Origin: an archaeon
Lineage (GTDB): Archaea; Thermoproteota; Nitrososphaeria; Nitrososphaerales; Gagatemarchaeaceae
Reading direction: 5' to 3'
Length of the DNA: 64,000 bases
Assembly: GCA_016432545.1 (NCBI GenBank)
Contig: CP066694.1
Span: forward strand, 434,001-498,000
Shown here one piece after another: positions 27,992 through 37,203 of the stretch (positions within the stretch are counted from its first letter, which is position 1; every line of letters starts with the position of its first letter). The notes under the pieces were generated by a model. It ran no database searches. It saw only the letters and a list, made by a program, of their open reading frames with translations, and was not told the DNA's origin. The position numbers and the translations under genes are program-made.

Positions 27992-28924
27992 TCAGGTCCG
28001 CGACGAAAGCGCCGCGGCCAGGGCAGGCACCACCTGATAGAGGTCTCCGACGATCCCGTAGTCAGACGCCTGGAAGATGGGCGCTTCCTTGTCGGTGTTG
28101 ATCGCGACCACCACCTTGGAGTCCTTCATCCCTGCGATGTGCTGGAGCTGCCCCGAGATCCCGACCGCGATGTAGAGCTCGGGCCTGACCGTGACCCCCG
28201 TCAGGCCGATGTGGTGCTCCTCCGGGAGCCATCCTAGGTCGGACGACAGCGGCCTCGAGCACCCGAGCGCCCCTCCGAGGAGGCGCGCCAGCTCTTCGAG
28301 AATGGGCAGGTCTTCTTTCTTCTTGACCCCTCGTCCCGCCGATACTATCACCCTCGCCCTCTTCAGGTCCACGGAGCCGGAGGCCTTCGGGGCCCTCTGG
28401 ACCGTCCTGGTGAGCCGCCTGACTTCCCCTACGTCCAGTTCCACGGTCCCCCCCTCCTTGGTCGAAGCTCTGGCAAAGGACCCGGACTTGACCGTAGCGA
28501 CGCATGGGAGGGTGGCGCGGACCCTCGCGACGACCCTTCCTCCGAAGGCCCCCCGCTCGCCTGTGAGGGACTTCCCGTCGGTGGCGAGTGAAGTGGCATC
28601 GGAGATGCACCCAAGGCCGAGCTTCGCGGCGAGGCGGGCCGCTACCTCCCTTCCGTCTCTGGTGGCTCCGACCAAGACCGCGACAGGTCTCGCACTCTCG
28701 AAGGCCCGGTTCATCGCCTCGGCGGCCACCTCGGGGCTTGTGGCGTCTCCCCCGCCTACGGTGAGGACCAGCCTCTCGCCTGGGCTCGCCGAGCCCCGCG
28801 GGCGTCCTACTTCCACCAAGACCGGGGTCGCGCCCAGTTCCTTCCCCAGAGACTCGGCTGCGGTGTAGAGCTCGCTGGAGAGATCCGGGGACTCCGAGTA
28901 CGCCCAGATTGAGGGACCCTTCAC
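27992..28924 (-). CDS. etfA: Electron transfer flavoprotein alpha subunit
   Basis: 310 residues. The C-terminal FAD site is intact: RPLSSDLGWLPEEHHIGLTG, YIAVGISGQLQHIAGMKDSK, VAINTDKEAPIFQASDYGIVGD. The heterodimer with EtfB carries electrons from acyl-CoA dehydrogenases. Overlaps etfB by 4 nt, so they are translationally coupled. Confidence 0.94.
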   Translation of the reverse strand: MKGPSIWAYSESPDLSSELYTAAESLGKELGATPVLVEVGRPRGSASPGERLVLTVGGGDATSPEVAAEAMNRAFESARPVAVLVGATRDGREVAARLAAKLGLGCISDATSLATDGKSLTGERGAFGGRVVARVRATLPCVATVKSGSFARASTKEGGTVELDVGEVRRLTRTVQRAPKASGSVDLKRARVIVSAGRGVKKKEDLPILEELARLLGGALGCSRPLSSDLGWLPEEHHIGLTGVTVRPELYIAVGISGQLQHIAGMKDSKVVVAINTDKEAPIFQASDYGIVGDLYQVVPALAAALSSRT

Positions 28925-29676
28925 TGCAGGACTCCGTCCTTCCTCAGGGCCTCGAGGAGCTTCTTCGCAGCCTCCTCGGGGGCGCCCTCGAAGATGACGT
29001 GCTTGCGACTGACCTGCTGGACGCGCATTCCGGTGACCTGCGCCGCTCGCTCGGCCGCGGGCATGGCCGGCGACGACTCCTCAATCGGCTTCTTCGCGGC
29101 CTGCATTATCTGGATCAGGGTGGGGTACCTCGGCTCGTTGATCTCGCTGACCACCGAGACCACCGCCGGCATGGGCGCCTCGACGGTCTCCACAGCCTCC
29201 TCGAGAGCCCTCTCTGCCACTACCTTTCCTTCGCCAGCTTCGATCTTTCGGGAGTAGCCGACGTAGGGGAGGCCCAGCAGCTCGGCCAGCATGGGAGGGA
29301 CCTGTCCCGTGTATGCGTCAGAGGAGCCTTCGGAGCAGACGACAAGGTCGAAGGGGCCGGCCCTGGCTATCGCGTCGGACAGCAGCCTCGCCGTGCCCAG
29401 GGTGTCGAGCGCGAAGGGCTGGGAGACGACCAGCGTCCCTCTGTCAGCGCCCATCGCGAGGGCCTCCTTCAGGGACTTCTTCGCATCCGGACCCCCGACA
29501 GTGAAGACCACTACCTCTCCACCCAGCGCGGCGCGGACCCTGAGAGCTTCTTCGACCGCGTTCTTGTCGAAGGTGCTCATCTTTGTCGCTGCCCCTTCCA
29601 GCTGGGGTCTGCCCGAGGGGTCGACCCTCAGCTCCGCCTCGTCGAGCGCCTGCTTCACGCAGACTGCTATCTTCAT
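28921..29676 (-). CDS. etfB: Electron transfer flavoprotein beta subunit
   Basis: 251 residues. MKIAVCVKQALDEAELRVDP, STFDKNAVEEALRVR and the nucleotide-binding CSEGSSDAYTGQVPPMLAELLGLP are typical of EtfB. Binds AMP or FAD and forms the EtfAB dimer. Overlaps both the acyl-CoA dehydrogenase stop and the etfA start by 4 nt: one operon. Confidence 0.94.
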   Translation of the reverse strand: MKIAVCVKQALDEAELRVDPSGRPQLEGAATKMSTFDKNAVEEALRVRAALGGEVVVFTVGGPDAKKSLKEALAMGADRGTLVVSQPFALDTLGTARLLSDAIARAGPFDLVVCSEGSSDAYTGQVPPMLAELLGLPYVGYSRKIEAGEGKVVAERALEEAVETVEAPMPAVVSVVSEINEPRYPTLIQIMQAAKKPIEESSPAMPAAERAAQVTGMRVQQVSRKHVIFEGAPEEAAKKLLEALRKDGVLQ

Positions 29677-30839
29677 CCGGAGCGCGCCAGTTCCCTGCCG
29701 GCGATGAGCAACCTCAATACATCGGAGGTCCCCTCGCCTATTGTAAGGAGCCTGGCGTCCCTCCAGTGCCTGTGGACGTCGTCGGTGGTGTACCCGTGCC
29801 CTCCGAAGAGCTGGATGGCAAGGTCGCAGACCCTGACGGACATCTCGGTAGCGAAGACCTTGGCCTGGGCAGCCTCAGACGAGTACTCGGCCCCCGACTC
29901 CCTTGCCCTGGCCGCGTGCATGCACAGCAGCCTCCCGGCGGTTATCCCTGTCCTCATGTCGGCTATCTTCTCCCTCGTCAGCTGGAAGTCGGAGATGGGG
30001 GAGCCGAAGGCCTTCCTTTGCTTCGTGTAAACCAGGGCCTTTTCGAGGGCGACCCTTGCGATCCCCACGCAGAGTGACCCCATCACGATTCTGCTGCCGC
30101 TGAGCATCTTCTTGGCGTACTCGAAACCCTGGCCCTCGGTGCCCACCAGCGCGCTTTCCCCGACCTCGCAGTCGGAGAAGCGGACCTCGGACGTCCTCGA
30201 CCCGCGCATCCCGAGCTTGGGGAGGTCGGCTCCGAAGCTGATGCCCGGGTTGGACTTCTCGACTATGAAGCTAGAGGGCCCCTTGTCGGTTGCCGCGAAA
30301 ACGAAGTAGACGTCCGCCTCGCCCGCGTTCGTTATGAACGACTTCGACCCGTTGAGGACCCACCCTTTGCCAGACCTCTTCGCCCGGGTCGCCATGGACT
30401 TGGCGTCGGACCCCGAGGTTGGCTCCGTGAGGCTGAACGATGCGACCTTCTTCCCCGAGATGATGTCCGGCACGTACTTCCGCTTCTGCTCCTCGGTCCC
30501 GAACTGAAAGATCCCTTCGGCCGCGGTGTTGTGGATCGCGACGCTCAATGCGAGGCCCGCGTCCGAGTAGCCCGCGAACTCGGCCGCCAGCACGTAGATT
30601 CCGAAGGGGAGCCCGAGGCCCCCGTACTCCTTCGGGAAGGGAATCTGGCAGAACCCCTGCGCGAGCAGGCCCTCCCTGCTGGGGGCCATCTTCAACGAGC
30701 CGTCGTCGATCCCCTTCGAGCGCGGAAGGACTTTACCCTCCATGTAGCCTCCGAGCGCTTCGAGGATCGAGGCGTACTCCTCGTGTTCTGGATAGTTGGA
30801 CTTCAGCAGGAGCCTGTGCTCAGGGCTCAGGAGGGGCAC
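29673..30839 (-). CDS. Acyl-CoA dehydrogenase
   Basis: 388 residues, first gene of the dehydrogenase-etfB-etfA-EtfD operon. FAD and substrate marks: SLTEPTSGSDAKSMATRAKR, GFEYAKKMLSGSRIVMGSLCVGIA, GGHGYTTDDVHRHWRDARLLTIGEGTSD with the catalytic Glu in EGT. Oxidises an acyl-CoA to the 2-enoyl-CoA and hands electrons to the ETF encoded next. Chain length or branching cannot be told. GTG start; the TATA box near 30870 may be shared with the divergent gene. Confidence 0.92.
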   Translation of the reverse strand: MPLLSPEHRLLLKSNYPEHEEYASILEALGGYMEGKVLPRSKGIDDGSLKMAPSREGLLAQGFCQIPFPKEYGGLGLPFGIYVLAAEFAGYSDAGLALSVAIHNTAAEGIFQFGTEEQKRKYVPDIISGKKVASFSLTEPTSGSDAKSMATRAKRSGKGWVLNGSKSFITNAGEADVYFVFAATDKGPSSFIVEKSNPGISFGADLPKLGMRGSRTSEVRFSDCEVGESALVGTEGQGFEYAKKMLSGSRIVMGSLCVGIARVALEKALVYTKQRKAFGSPISDFQLTREKIADMRTGITAGRLLCMHAARARESGAEYSSEAAQAKVFATEMSVRVCDLAIQLFGGHGYTTDDVHRHWRDARLLTIGEGTSDVLRLLIAGRELARSG

Positions 30840-30891
30840 TGAACTTCAGGCGCGCCCCCGGTCGGAGTCATTTAATCGTTCTTGTGAGACG

Positions 30892-32316
30892 ATGAGAAAT
30901 TCTAAAAGAAGTCGGGGCGCGGGGCGCCGCGTGGCGCTCGCAGACAGGCTCGCAGGATACGCTCTTTCCGTAGACTTCAGGTCCCTCGACTCCAGGACCG
31001 TCAAGGAGACGAAGGCGCGCATGGTCGATGCGCTCGGGTGCGCGATCGGCGCATACGGGGAGGCGCCTGCGAGGGCTGCCCGGAGGGCCGTCTCGAAGCT
31101 CTCCTCTCGCGGGCCCTCGACCGTCTTGGGGTCCGGAGCGGGGGCGCCTCCTGACCTTGCCGCCTTCGCCAACGGCCTGATGGTCAGGTACTTCGACTTC
31201 AACGACACCTATCTTTCGAAGGAGCCCGCCCACCCGAGCGACAACATCCCGCCGGTGTTCGCGGTGGCCGAGGCCGAGGACCTCGGGGGCAGGGAAGCGA
31301 TCGCAGCCGCGGTCGTGGCCTACGAGGTCCAGTGCAGGCTCTGCGATGCGGCGGACATCAGGCACCGCGGATGGGACCACGTGAACTACGGCCTGGTCTC
31401 CACGTCCCTTGCGGCAGCGAAGCTGATGGGCCTGGAGGCGGGCAGGGCCGCGCAGGCCGTCAACATTTCCTTGAACTCGCACATCGCGATGCGGCAGGTG
31501 AGGGCGGGGGAGCTCTCCATGTGGAAGGGGGCCTCCTTCGCGAACGCAGCCAGGAACGGGGTCTTCTCGGCCTATCTCGCGAGGGAGGGGGTCACGGGCC
31601 CGACTCCGGTCTTCGAAGGGGAGATGGGCTTCTTCAAGCAGGTCTCAGGGCCCTTCAGGCTGGACGTCGACAAGTTCGGAGGGCGGCTTGGGAGGTTCAA
31701 GGTCAACGAGACCTACATCAAGTTCTGGCCGGCGGAGTACCATGCCCAGACCGCGGTCTGGGCCGCGATCGAAGTCATGAAGAAGGCGGGGCGCGCAGGC
31801 CAGATCAAGGAGGTGCTCGTCGAGACGCACGAGGCCGGGTACACCATCCTTGCGAAGGACAGGGAGAAGTGGCGGCCTGCTACAAAGGAGACCGCGGACC
31901 ACAGCCTGCCGTACATGGTCGCCATGGCCCTCCTGAAGGGAAGGGTAGACAACGAGACCTACTCGGAGGAGAACATCCATGACGAGAAGAACCTCGACAT
32001 GGTGCGAAGGGTGAAGGTAGTCGAGGACAAGAGGCTCACACAGATGTACCCCGCCGGTGGGATGCCCAACAGGGTGACTGTGACCATGGCAGACGGGCGG
32101 AAGGTCTCCTCCCAGGTCGATTTCCCACGGGGGCACCCGCTCAACCCCATGACGAAGCTGGAAGTAGAGGCAAAGTTCCTGAACCTGACGAGGAAGCACC
32201 TGGGGGCGAAGAGGGCGAGGAAGGCGCTCGATGAGCTCTGGCGCCTCGAGACGGCCAGGGACCTCGAGCACGTGCTGGGGCTCCTGAAGGTCGCCGGGCG
32301 CGGTTCAAAGGCTTAA
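30892..32316 (+). CDS. MmgE/PrpD-family protein (2-methylcitrate dehydratase-like)
   Basis: 474 residues from ATG 30892 (GTG 30931 is an alternative; the frame upstream overlaps the divergent dehydrogenase). Signatures: DALGCAIGAYGEAPARAARRA, NGLMVRYFDFNDTYLSKEPAHPSDNIPPVFA and AAGRAAQAVNISLNSHIAMRQVRAGELSMWKG. PrpD converts 2-methylcitrate to 2-methylaconitate in propionate breakdown; other members act on citrate-like acids. No prpB/prpC gene is nearby, so the substrate is open. First gene of a long + strand run. Confidence 0.88.
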   Translation: MRNSKRSRGAGRRVALADRLAGYALSVDFRSLDSRTVKETKARMVDALGCAIGAYGEAPARAARRAVSKLSSRGPSTVLGSGAGAPPDLAAFANGLMVRYFDFNDTYLSKEPAHPSDNIPPVFAVAEAEDLGGREAIAAAVVAYEVQCRLCDAADIRHRGWDHVNYGLVSTSLAAAKLMGLEAGRAAQAVNISLNSHIAMRQVRAGELSMWKGASFANAARNGVFSAYLAREGVTGPTPVFEGEMGFFKQVSGPFRLDVDKFGGRLGRFKVNETYIKFWPAEYHAQTAVWAAIEVMKKAGRAGQIKEVLVETHEAGYTILAKDREKWRPATKETADHSLPYMVAMALLKGRVDNETYSEENIHDEKNLDMVRRVKVVEDKRLTQMYPAGGMPNRVTVTMADGRKVSSQVDFPRGHPLNPMTKLEVEAKFLNLTRKHLGAKRARKALDELWRLETARDLEHVLGLLKVAGRGSKA

Positions 32317-32341
32317 AGCTCAAATTCCTGCGGGTTTCATC

Positions 32342-33334
32342 GTGAAGCTCGCGCTCGGCTTCAACCCCGTGATGAGCGCCGCCGAACTGTCCAGGGTCGC
32401 GTCCAAGGCCGAGGAGTTGGGATACGACTCGGTCTGGGTGCACGAGAGCCTCTTCCAGAGGGACGTAGTCACGTACCTGTCGTCGATGGCCCTCGCGACG
32501 AGGAGCCTGCGGGTCGGTTCGGGGATAATCAACACCTACACAAGGCACCCTGTCGCGGCTGCGTCTACGTTCGCGACCCTCTCCGAGCTGGCAGGGGGGA
32601 GGGTCATCTTCGGCCTGGGGCTCGGGAGCTTCCCTACGATACCGCTCATCGGCCATCAGATCTTCCCAGTGGACAAGTCGAAGCCTCTGAAGAGGGTTCA
32701 GGAATACCTGGAGGTCGTCAGGAGAGTCTGGGGAGGGCAGAAGGTCGACTTCGAGGGCGAGTTCTTCAAGGTCCACAACCTCACCATGGGCTTCAAGGTG
32801 GAGCAGAAGATCCCGATCTTCGTAGCCTCGCTGTCGCCGATGATCCAGTCATACGCCGGCGCGAACGCGGACGGGGCGATCCTCTCTCCCGCGCTCAGCA
32901 CCGTCAAGGCGACCGAGGCGATGGTTGCCAACGTGGCCCGCGGCGAAGGGCGGAAGGGGAGGAAGGTTGAGAGGGCCTCTTACATGATGACGTCCCTCGA
33001 CCCTGACCCGAAGAAAGCGGTCGAGGCGGTGCGCGATTACTACTTCTTCGTCTATCAGCTCTCCGAGGTCGTAAGGCCCGAAGCCCTGTCCCCCTACGGC
33101 GTGACCCCGGAGAGGCTGGCGCCTATGAAAGAGGCCTGGAAGAGGGGCGACCTGCCCGAGGCCAAGCGCCTCGTCCCCGAGGAGGCGATCGAGGCATTGA
33201 CCTTGTCGGGCGGAGTGGACCATGCCAAGGACCGGCTTGCAGAGTACGTCAAGACCGGGGTGACCCTGCCCATCCTGATGCCGATAGGGAACGTCGAGTT
33301 CGCGATGAGGGCCATGTCCGGGGGCCCTGCGTAG
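32342..33334 (+). CDS. LLM-class (luciferase-like) flavin/F420-dependent oxidoreductase
   Basis: 330 residues, GTG start. KLALGFNPVMSAAELSRVASKAEELGYDSVWVHESL and GLGLGSFPTIPLIGHQIFP plus LKRVQEYLEVVRRVWGG are characteristic of the luciferase-like TIM barrel family. In archaea many members use F420; Mer (methylene-H4MPT reductase) is one. Cofactor and substrate cannot be fixed. Follows MmgE/PrpD by 25 nt and abuts the UbiA gene. Confidence 0.85.
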   Translation: MKLALGFNPVMSAAELSRVASKAEELGYDSVWVHESLFQRDVVTYLSSMALATRSLRVGSGIINTYTRHPVAAASTFATLSELAGGRVIFGLGLGSFPTIPLIGHQIFPVDKSKPLKRVQEYLEVVRRVWGGQKVDFEGEFFKVHNLTMGFKVEQKIPIFVASLSPMIQSYAGANADGAILSPALSTVKATEAMVANVARGEGRKGRKVERASYMMTSLDPDPKKAVEAVRDYYFFVYQLSEVVRPEALSPYGVTPERLAPMKEAWKRGDLPEAKRLVPEEAIEALTLSGGVDHAKDRLAEYVKTGVTLPILMPIGNVEFAMRAMSGGPA

Positions 33335-34240
33335 TTGCAGTTCGCGCTGTTCACGAGGCTCGTCAGGGCCCAGTTCGCCCCCATAATGGTGGGGCCAGTC
33401 CTGCTGGGGGCGGCTCTCGCCTGGCACCTCGAAGGCGCGTTTTCCCCTTGGCTCTTTCTGTTTGCGCTCCTGGGCTCCGTGTGCCTGCTCCTCGCGGCGA
33501 ATGCCATCGACGATGTCTACGACTACCAGAGCGGCACAGACGCTGTCGCCGAGAAAGCCTTCCCCCCTGACGCTCCCGGCTGGAAGCCAATCCCGAGGGG
33601 AGTCGTCACGGTCAGGTCGGCGTACCAGGTCTCCTTCGCTCTTTACGCCCTCTCTATCTCGATAGGGGTCGGGCTCTCCCTGGTCGTCGGCTGGTACGCG
33701 CTGGGGATCGCGATTCCCGGGATACTCCTCAGCTACTTCTACACTGCGCCTCCCCTGCGCCTCGACTACAGGGGCCTGGGGCTCGGGGAGCTTTCGATAC
33801 TCTTCAGCTTCGGCCCCATCCCTGCCCTGGGTGCCTACTACGTGATGTCCGGACACTTCTCCCTCCTTCCACTCCTTGTGGCCCTTCCGTCAGGGCTGCT
33901 GACCGTCGCCTTGCTGGTGTCCCACGACCAGATCTTCTACGACGTGTACAAGGAGTCGGGCAAGAGGTCGCTCGCCGTGGTGATCGGGAGGAAGAGCGCT
34001 TCAGTCTTGGTCACCTCCCTCGCCGTTGGAGCATTCGTGCTGCTCCTGGCGCTGGTCGCCGCTGCCGTCGTCCCGGTCATGGGGCTCCTCGCGCTCGGGG
34101 CGCTCCCCCTGCTGGTCGCAGTCTTTGATGTAAAGGGCGAGGAGAGGACCGTCCCCGAGTACGGGCGGAGGACGACCAGGGCATTCGTCTTGTCGACTGT
34201 ATTCACGCTCCTCCTGTCCGCAGGGCTCGTCCTCGCCTGA
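33335..34240 (+). CDS. UbiA-family prenyltransferase
   Basis: 301 residues, eight or nine membrane helices. First Asp-rich motif NAIDDVYDYQSGTD; second SHDQIFYDVYKESGKRSLAV. Reads as a quinone-type (MenA/UbiA) aromatic prenyltransferase, though archaeal lipid and heme a prenyltransferases share these motifs. A quinone product would suit the ETF:quinone oxidoreductase encoded about 6 kb upstream; this link is inference. TTG start immediately after the previous stop. Confidence 0.85.
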   Translation: MQFALFTRLVRAQFAPIMVGPVLLGAALAWHLEGAFSPWLFLFALLGSVCLLLAANAIDDVYDYQSGTDAVAEKAFPPDAPGWKPIPRGVVTVRSAYQVSFALYALSISIGVGLSLVVGWYALGIAIPGILLSYFYTAPPLRLDYRGLGLGELSILFSFGPIPALGAYYVMSGHFSLLPLLVALPSGLLTVALLVSHDQIFYDVYKESGKRSLAVVIGRKSASVLVTSLAVGAFVLLLALVAAAVVPVMGLLALGALPLLVAVFDVKGEERTVPEYGRRTTRAFVLSTVFTLLLSAGLVLA

Positions 34241-34302
34241 GAGGGTGGCTCTGACTGACAAGGTCACTGACCTACGTCGGCGTAGCCGCCGTCTTCGCTT
34301 CG

Positions 34303-34866
34303 ATGCTCGCGCTCTTCCTCCTCCCGCGGGGCCTGTTCATCCCGATCACCTTCGTGGCGACCTCCCTGATGGTGGCGACCGCCTATGCCTCGGGGGCGCC
34401 GAAGCGACCCGCAGGCCTCGGGAGGAACCTCCTCGTGGGCGTCGCCTCCGCTCTCCTCCTCTACCTCGTGTTCTACCTGGGGAACGCAGGGCTCTGGGTC
34501 CTGAAGCCTCTCGGGCTCGACCCCTCGTACCAGTCCTCGATCTACTCCCTGATCGCGTCGCCCTCGAACCCGCTCTCTCTGCAGCTGGCCGTCCTGCTCT
34601 TCGACGCGGCCGGGTACGAGGCCTTCTTCAGGGGCTTCATGCAGAAGCGCCTCGAGGCAAGACTGGGGACTGCGGCCGCCCCTGCCGTCGCGCTCGTGGA
34701 CGCCGGACTCCATCTCGCTACCTTCAACCCGCTCTGGGTCGCCACCACCTTCGTCGCCGACCTCTTCTGGGGCCTGACCTTCAAGTATGGCCGGGGAGCC
34801 ACGGCCAGCTTCACTTCGCACCTGCTATGGGACGTCGCGATCTTCGTCATCAGACCCATAGTGTAA
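34303..34866 (+). CDS. CPBP-family intramembrane protease-like protein
   Basis: 187 residues, five or six hydrophobic helices. The three CPBP motifs appear as AGYEAFFRGFMQKRL, DAGLHLATFN and FTSHLLWDVAIF. The first glutamate of the usual EExxxR is Tyr, leaving one Glu. The other catalytic residues (His in motifs 2 and 3, Asp in 3) are present. Archaeal CPBP proteins include prenyl-protein and bacteriocin-related proteases. The first helix may begin upstream; no ATG/GTG/TTG is available there in frame after the stop at 34252. Confidence 0.65.
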   Translation: MLALFLLPRGLFIPITFVATSLMVATAYASGAPKRPAGLGRNLLVGVASALLLYLVFYLGNAGLWVLKPLGLDPSYQSSIYSLIASPSNPLSLQLAVLLFDAAGYEAFFRGFMQKRLEARLGTAAAPAVALVDAGLHLATFNPLWVATTFVADLFWGLTFKYGRGATASFTSHLLWDVAIFVIRPIV

Positions 34867-34908
34867 ATCGCGAAAGCCAATAATATCAAGGAGAGACGGG
34901 GCCGAGGC

Positions 34909-36042
34909 GTGGCAGAGCGGGTCGAGATCATCGGGGTGGGGTCCGAGGGATTCAGGCCTGCGATAACCGACCTTTCTACTCGAGAGCTGATGTACGAGGC
35001 GGCGGCCAAGGCGTACGACGACGCCGGGGTCGACCCCCGGAAGGACGTAGGCTCTTTCATCACCTGCACCGAGGACTTCTGGGAGGGATGGAGCATCACC
35101 GACGAGATGGTCCCAGACCAGGTCGGAGGCGCGGGAAGGCCGGTCTGCACGGTCCCGGCCGACGGGATCATCGGGCTGGGGCAAGCCCTCATGCACATCA
35201 GGTCGGGCGTCGCCGACGTGGTCGCAGTAGAAGCCCACAGCAAGGTCGCGGACGTCCTTGACAAGCAGGCGGTAGAGAACCTGGCGCTCGACCCCACGTA
35301 CCAGAGGGTGACGGGGGCCAACTCCGACGTCCTGGCCGGCCTTGAGATGAGCGCGTTCATGAAGTCCACCGGTACAACCAGAGATGAGCTCAGCAGGGCG
35401 GTCAGCTCCTCGAAGAAGCGGGCCATGTCCAACTCGCGCGCGAGCTACGGAGCGGACATGAAGCCCCGGGACGTAAGCGAGGCCGAACCCCTGTCGCTCC
35501 CGCTGAGGAGATACGACAAGCCGGACTTCGCCGAAGCTGCTGTGGTGCTGGTGCTCGCCTCGGAGCGCTGGGCGAAGAAGAACAAGAAGGAAGGGGTCTC
35601 AGTGGACGGGCTCGCTTGGATGTCTGCGACCCCGTGGTTCGAGGGTGGGGACGTACAGGGAGCCTCTTACCTTTCGCGGGCCTGGAAGGCGGTGATGAAG
35701 CAGACGGGGCTGAGCAGCACCTCAGGTTTCGACATCCTCGAGGTCGACGACACTTACTCCTACAAGCTCTTCCAACACCTCGGGGCCTTGGGGCTCAACC
35801 TTACGGACGCATCGAAGCTGGCCCAGGACGGCGGCAGGAGGCTGAATCCGAGCGGCGGCTCGCTCGGGACCGGGTACCTGATCGAGGCGTCGGGCTCGCA
35901 CAGGGTCCTCGAGTGCGTGCTGCAACTGACCGGGCGCGCCGGAGGGAACCAGGTCAAGGCCGCAAAGAGGGCCCTGGCGACGTCGTGGAGGGGGAATCCG
36001 ACCGGGACCGGGGCTGCGGTGGCCCTGTCGGTGGGAAGCTGA
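34909..36042 (+). CDS. Thiolase-family protein (SCPx-like), first of an adjacent pair
   Basis: 377 residues, GTG start. Thiolase fold: RPVCTVPADGIIGLGQALMHIRSGVADVVAVEAHSK keeps a Cys at the nucleophile position. In the C-terminal motif NPSGGSLGTGYLIEASG the His of the usual GHP is Tyr. Archaeal SCPx-type thiolases make acetoacetyl-CoA in complex with DUF35 proteins. One nucleotide separates it from the second thiolase gene, and the operon continues with acetoacetyl-CoA synthetase and two DUF35 genes. Confidence 0.85.
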   Translation: MAERVEIIGVGSEGFRPAITDLSTRELMYEAAAKAYDDAGVDPRKDVGSFITCTEDFWEGWSITDEMVPDQVGGAGRPVCTVPADGIIGLGQALMHIRSGVADVVAVEAHSKVADVLDKQAVENLALDPTYQRVTGANSDVLAGLEMSAFMKSTGTTRDELSRAVSSSKKRAMSNSRASYGADMKPRDVSEAEPLSLPLRRYDKPDFAEAAVVLVLASERWAKKNKKEGVSVDGLAWMSATPWFEGGDVQGASYLSRAWKAVMKQTGLSSTSGFDILEVDDTYSYKLFQHLGALGLNLTDASKLAQDGGRRLNPSGGSLGTGYLIEASGSHRVLECVLQLTGRAGGNQVKAAKRALATSWRGNPTGTGAAVALSVGS

Positions 36043-36043
36043 G

Positions 36044-37201
36044 ATGAAGAGGGTCGCGGTCATCGGCGCCGGGATGACGAAGTTCCGCAGGCGGATGCTC
36101 GAGACCGGGAGGGAGCTCTCGTTCGAGGCCTCGAGGATGGCCCTCGACTCGGCCGGGATGGAGATCAAGGACGTCGAGTCCGTTGTCATGGGGACCGCCC
36201 CGGACGCATTCGACGGGGTCCACATGAAGGGGGAGTACCTCATGGACGGGGCCGGCGGGACCAACAAGCCCTACAGCAGGGTCTACGTGGGCGGGGGGAC
36301 GGGCGTCTTCGTCCCGGTCGCAGGATGGTGGCACGTTGCCTCGGGGCAGTTCGACACGTGCCTGGTGGTAGGGGAGGAGAAGATGTCGCCGCTCCATCCT
36401 CACCCGCAGTACGCGTTCTGGAGCATCTTCGACCACACGCTCGAGAGGCCGCTCGGGGTCACGCTGCTCTGGATCTTCTCGCTCGAGATGCGCAGGTACA
36501 TGCACGTCCACGGGATCAAGGAGGAGGACATCGCCCTGGTCTCGGTGAAGAACAAGGGGAACGCGATGGACCATCCGTGCGCCCAGCTCCCGGCCAGGAT
36601 CACAGTCGACGACGTGATGAAGAGCGAGCCGATCTGCCTGCCTGTCAAGAGGCTGGACGTTTCGCCCACCTCCGACGGGGCGGCGGCGGTGATGCTCGCG
36701 TCCGAGGACGTGGCGAGGAAGTACACCGACGACCCGATCTGGATCGACGGCGTCGGCTGGAACGTGGACACCCAATACTGGACCAACAGGGACCTCTACT
36801 ACCCGAGGTACGTCGAGAAGGCCGCAAGGATGGCCTACAAGATGGCGAAGATAGACGAGCCCAAGAAGCAGATCGACTTCGCGGAGGTATACGACCCGTT
36901 CGACTACAAGGAGCTGCACCACCTCGAGGGGGTCCTCCTCGCGGACAAGGGCCAGGCGCCCAGGATGACCCGCGAGGGAATCACTCAGAGGGACGGGGAC
37001 CTCCCGGTCAACCCTTCAGGCGGGCTCCTAGGGGTAGGGAACCCAATCGCGGCTGCCGGGACGATGAAGGTCTGCGAGCTCTTCTGGCAGCTGAGGGGAG
37101 AGGCGGGCAAGAGACAGGTGAAGAAGGAAGTCAACAGGGGCCTCGCCCAGGCCTGGGGAGACCTCTTGCAGGTGGGTACCGTAATCACGATGAGAAGGTA
37201 G
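36044..37201 (+). CDS. Thiolase-family protein (SCPx-like), second of the pair, active-site residues altered
   Basis: 385 residues. Thiolase scaffold (RVAVIGAGMTKFRRRMLETGRELSFEASRMALDSAG; TSDGAAAVMLASED; NPSGGLLGVGNPIAAAGTMKV). The nucleophile region reads YSRVYVGGGTGVF with no Cys, and GHP is GNP. By analogy with paired thiolases this may be a structural partner of the upstream thiolase, giving a heteromer. Function otherwise unknown. Adjacent to acetoacetyl-CoA synthetase (2 nt). Confidence 0.82.
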   Translation: MKRVAVIGAGMTKFRRRMLETGRELSFEASRMALDSAGMEIKDVESVVMGTAPDAFDGVHMKGEYLMDGAGGTNKPYSRVYVGGGTGVFVPVAGWWHVASGQFDTCLVVGEEKMSPLHPHPQYAFWSIFDHTLERPLGVTLLWIFSLEMRRYMHVHGIKEEDIALVSVKNKGNAMDHPCAQLPARITVDDVMKSEPICLPVKRLDVSPTSDGAAAVMLASEDVARKYTDDPIWIDGVGWNVDTQYWTNRDLYYPRYVEKAARMAYKMAKIDEPKKQIDFAEVYDPFDYKELHHLEGVLLADKGQAPRMTREGITQRDGDLPVNPSGGLLGVGNPIAAAGTMKVCELFWQLRGEAGKRQVKKEVNRGLAQAWGDLLQVGTVITMRR

Positions 37202-37203
37202 CG

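Noticed and set aside
31645-32271. Minus-strand frames within the MmgE/PrpD gene
   Set aside because: High-GC antisense shadows without motifs, as for most long antisense frames in this window.
36325-37203. Very long N-terminal part of the acetoacetyl-CoA synthetase frame
   Set aside because: Arg/Gly-rich, shadows the thiolase gene in another frame, and the ligase family starts near 37204.
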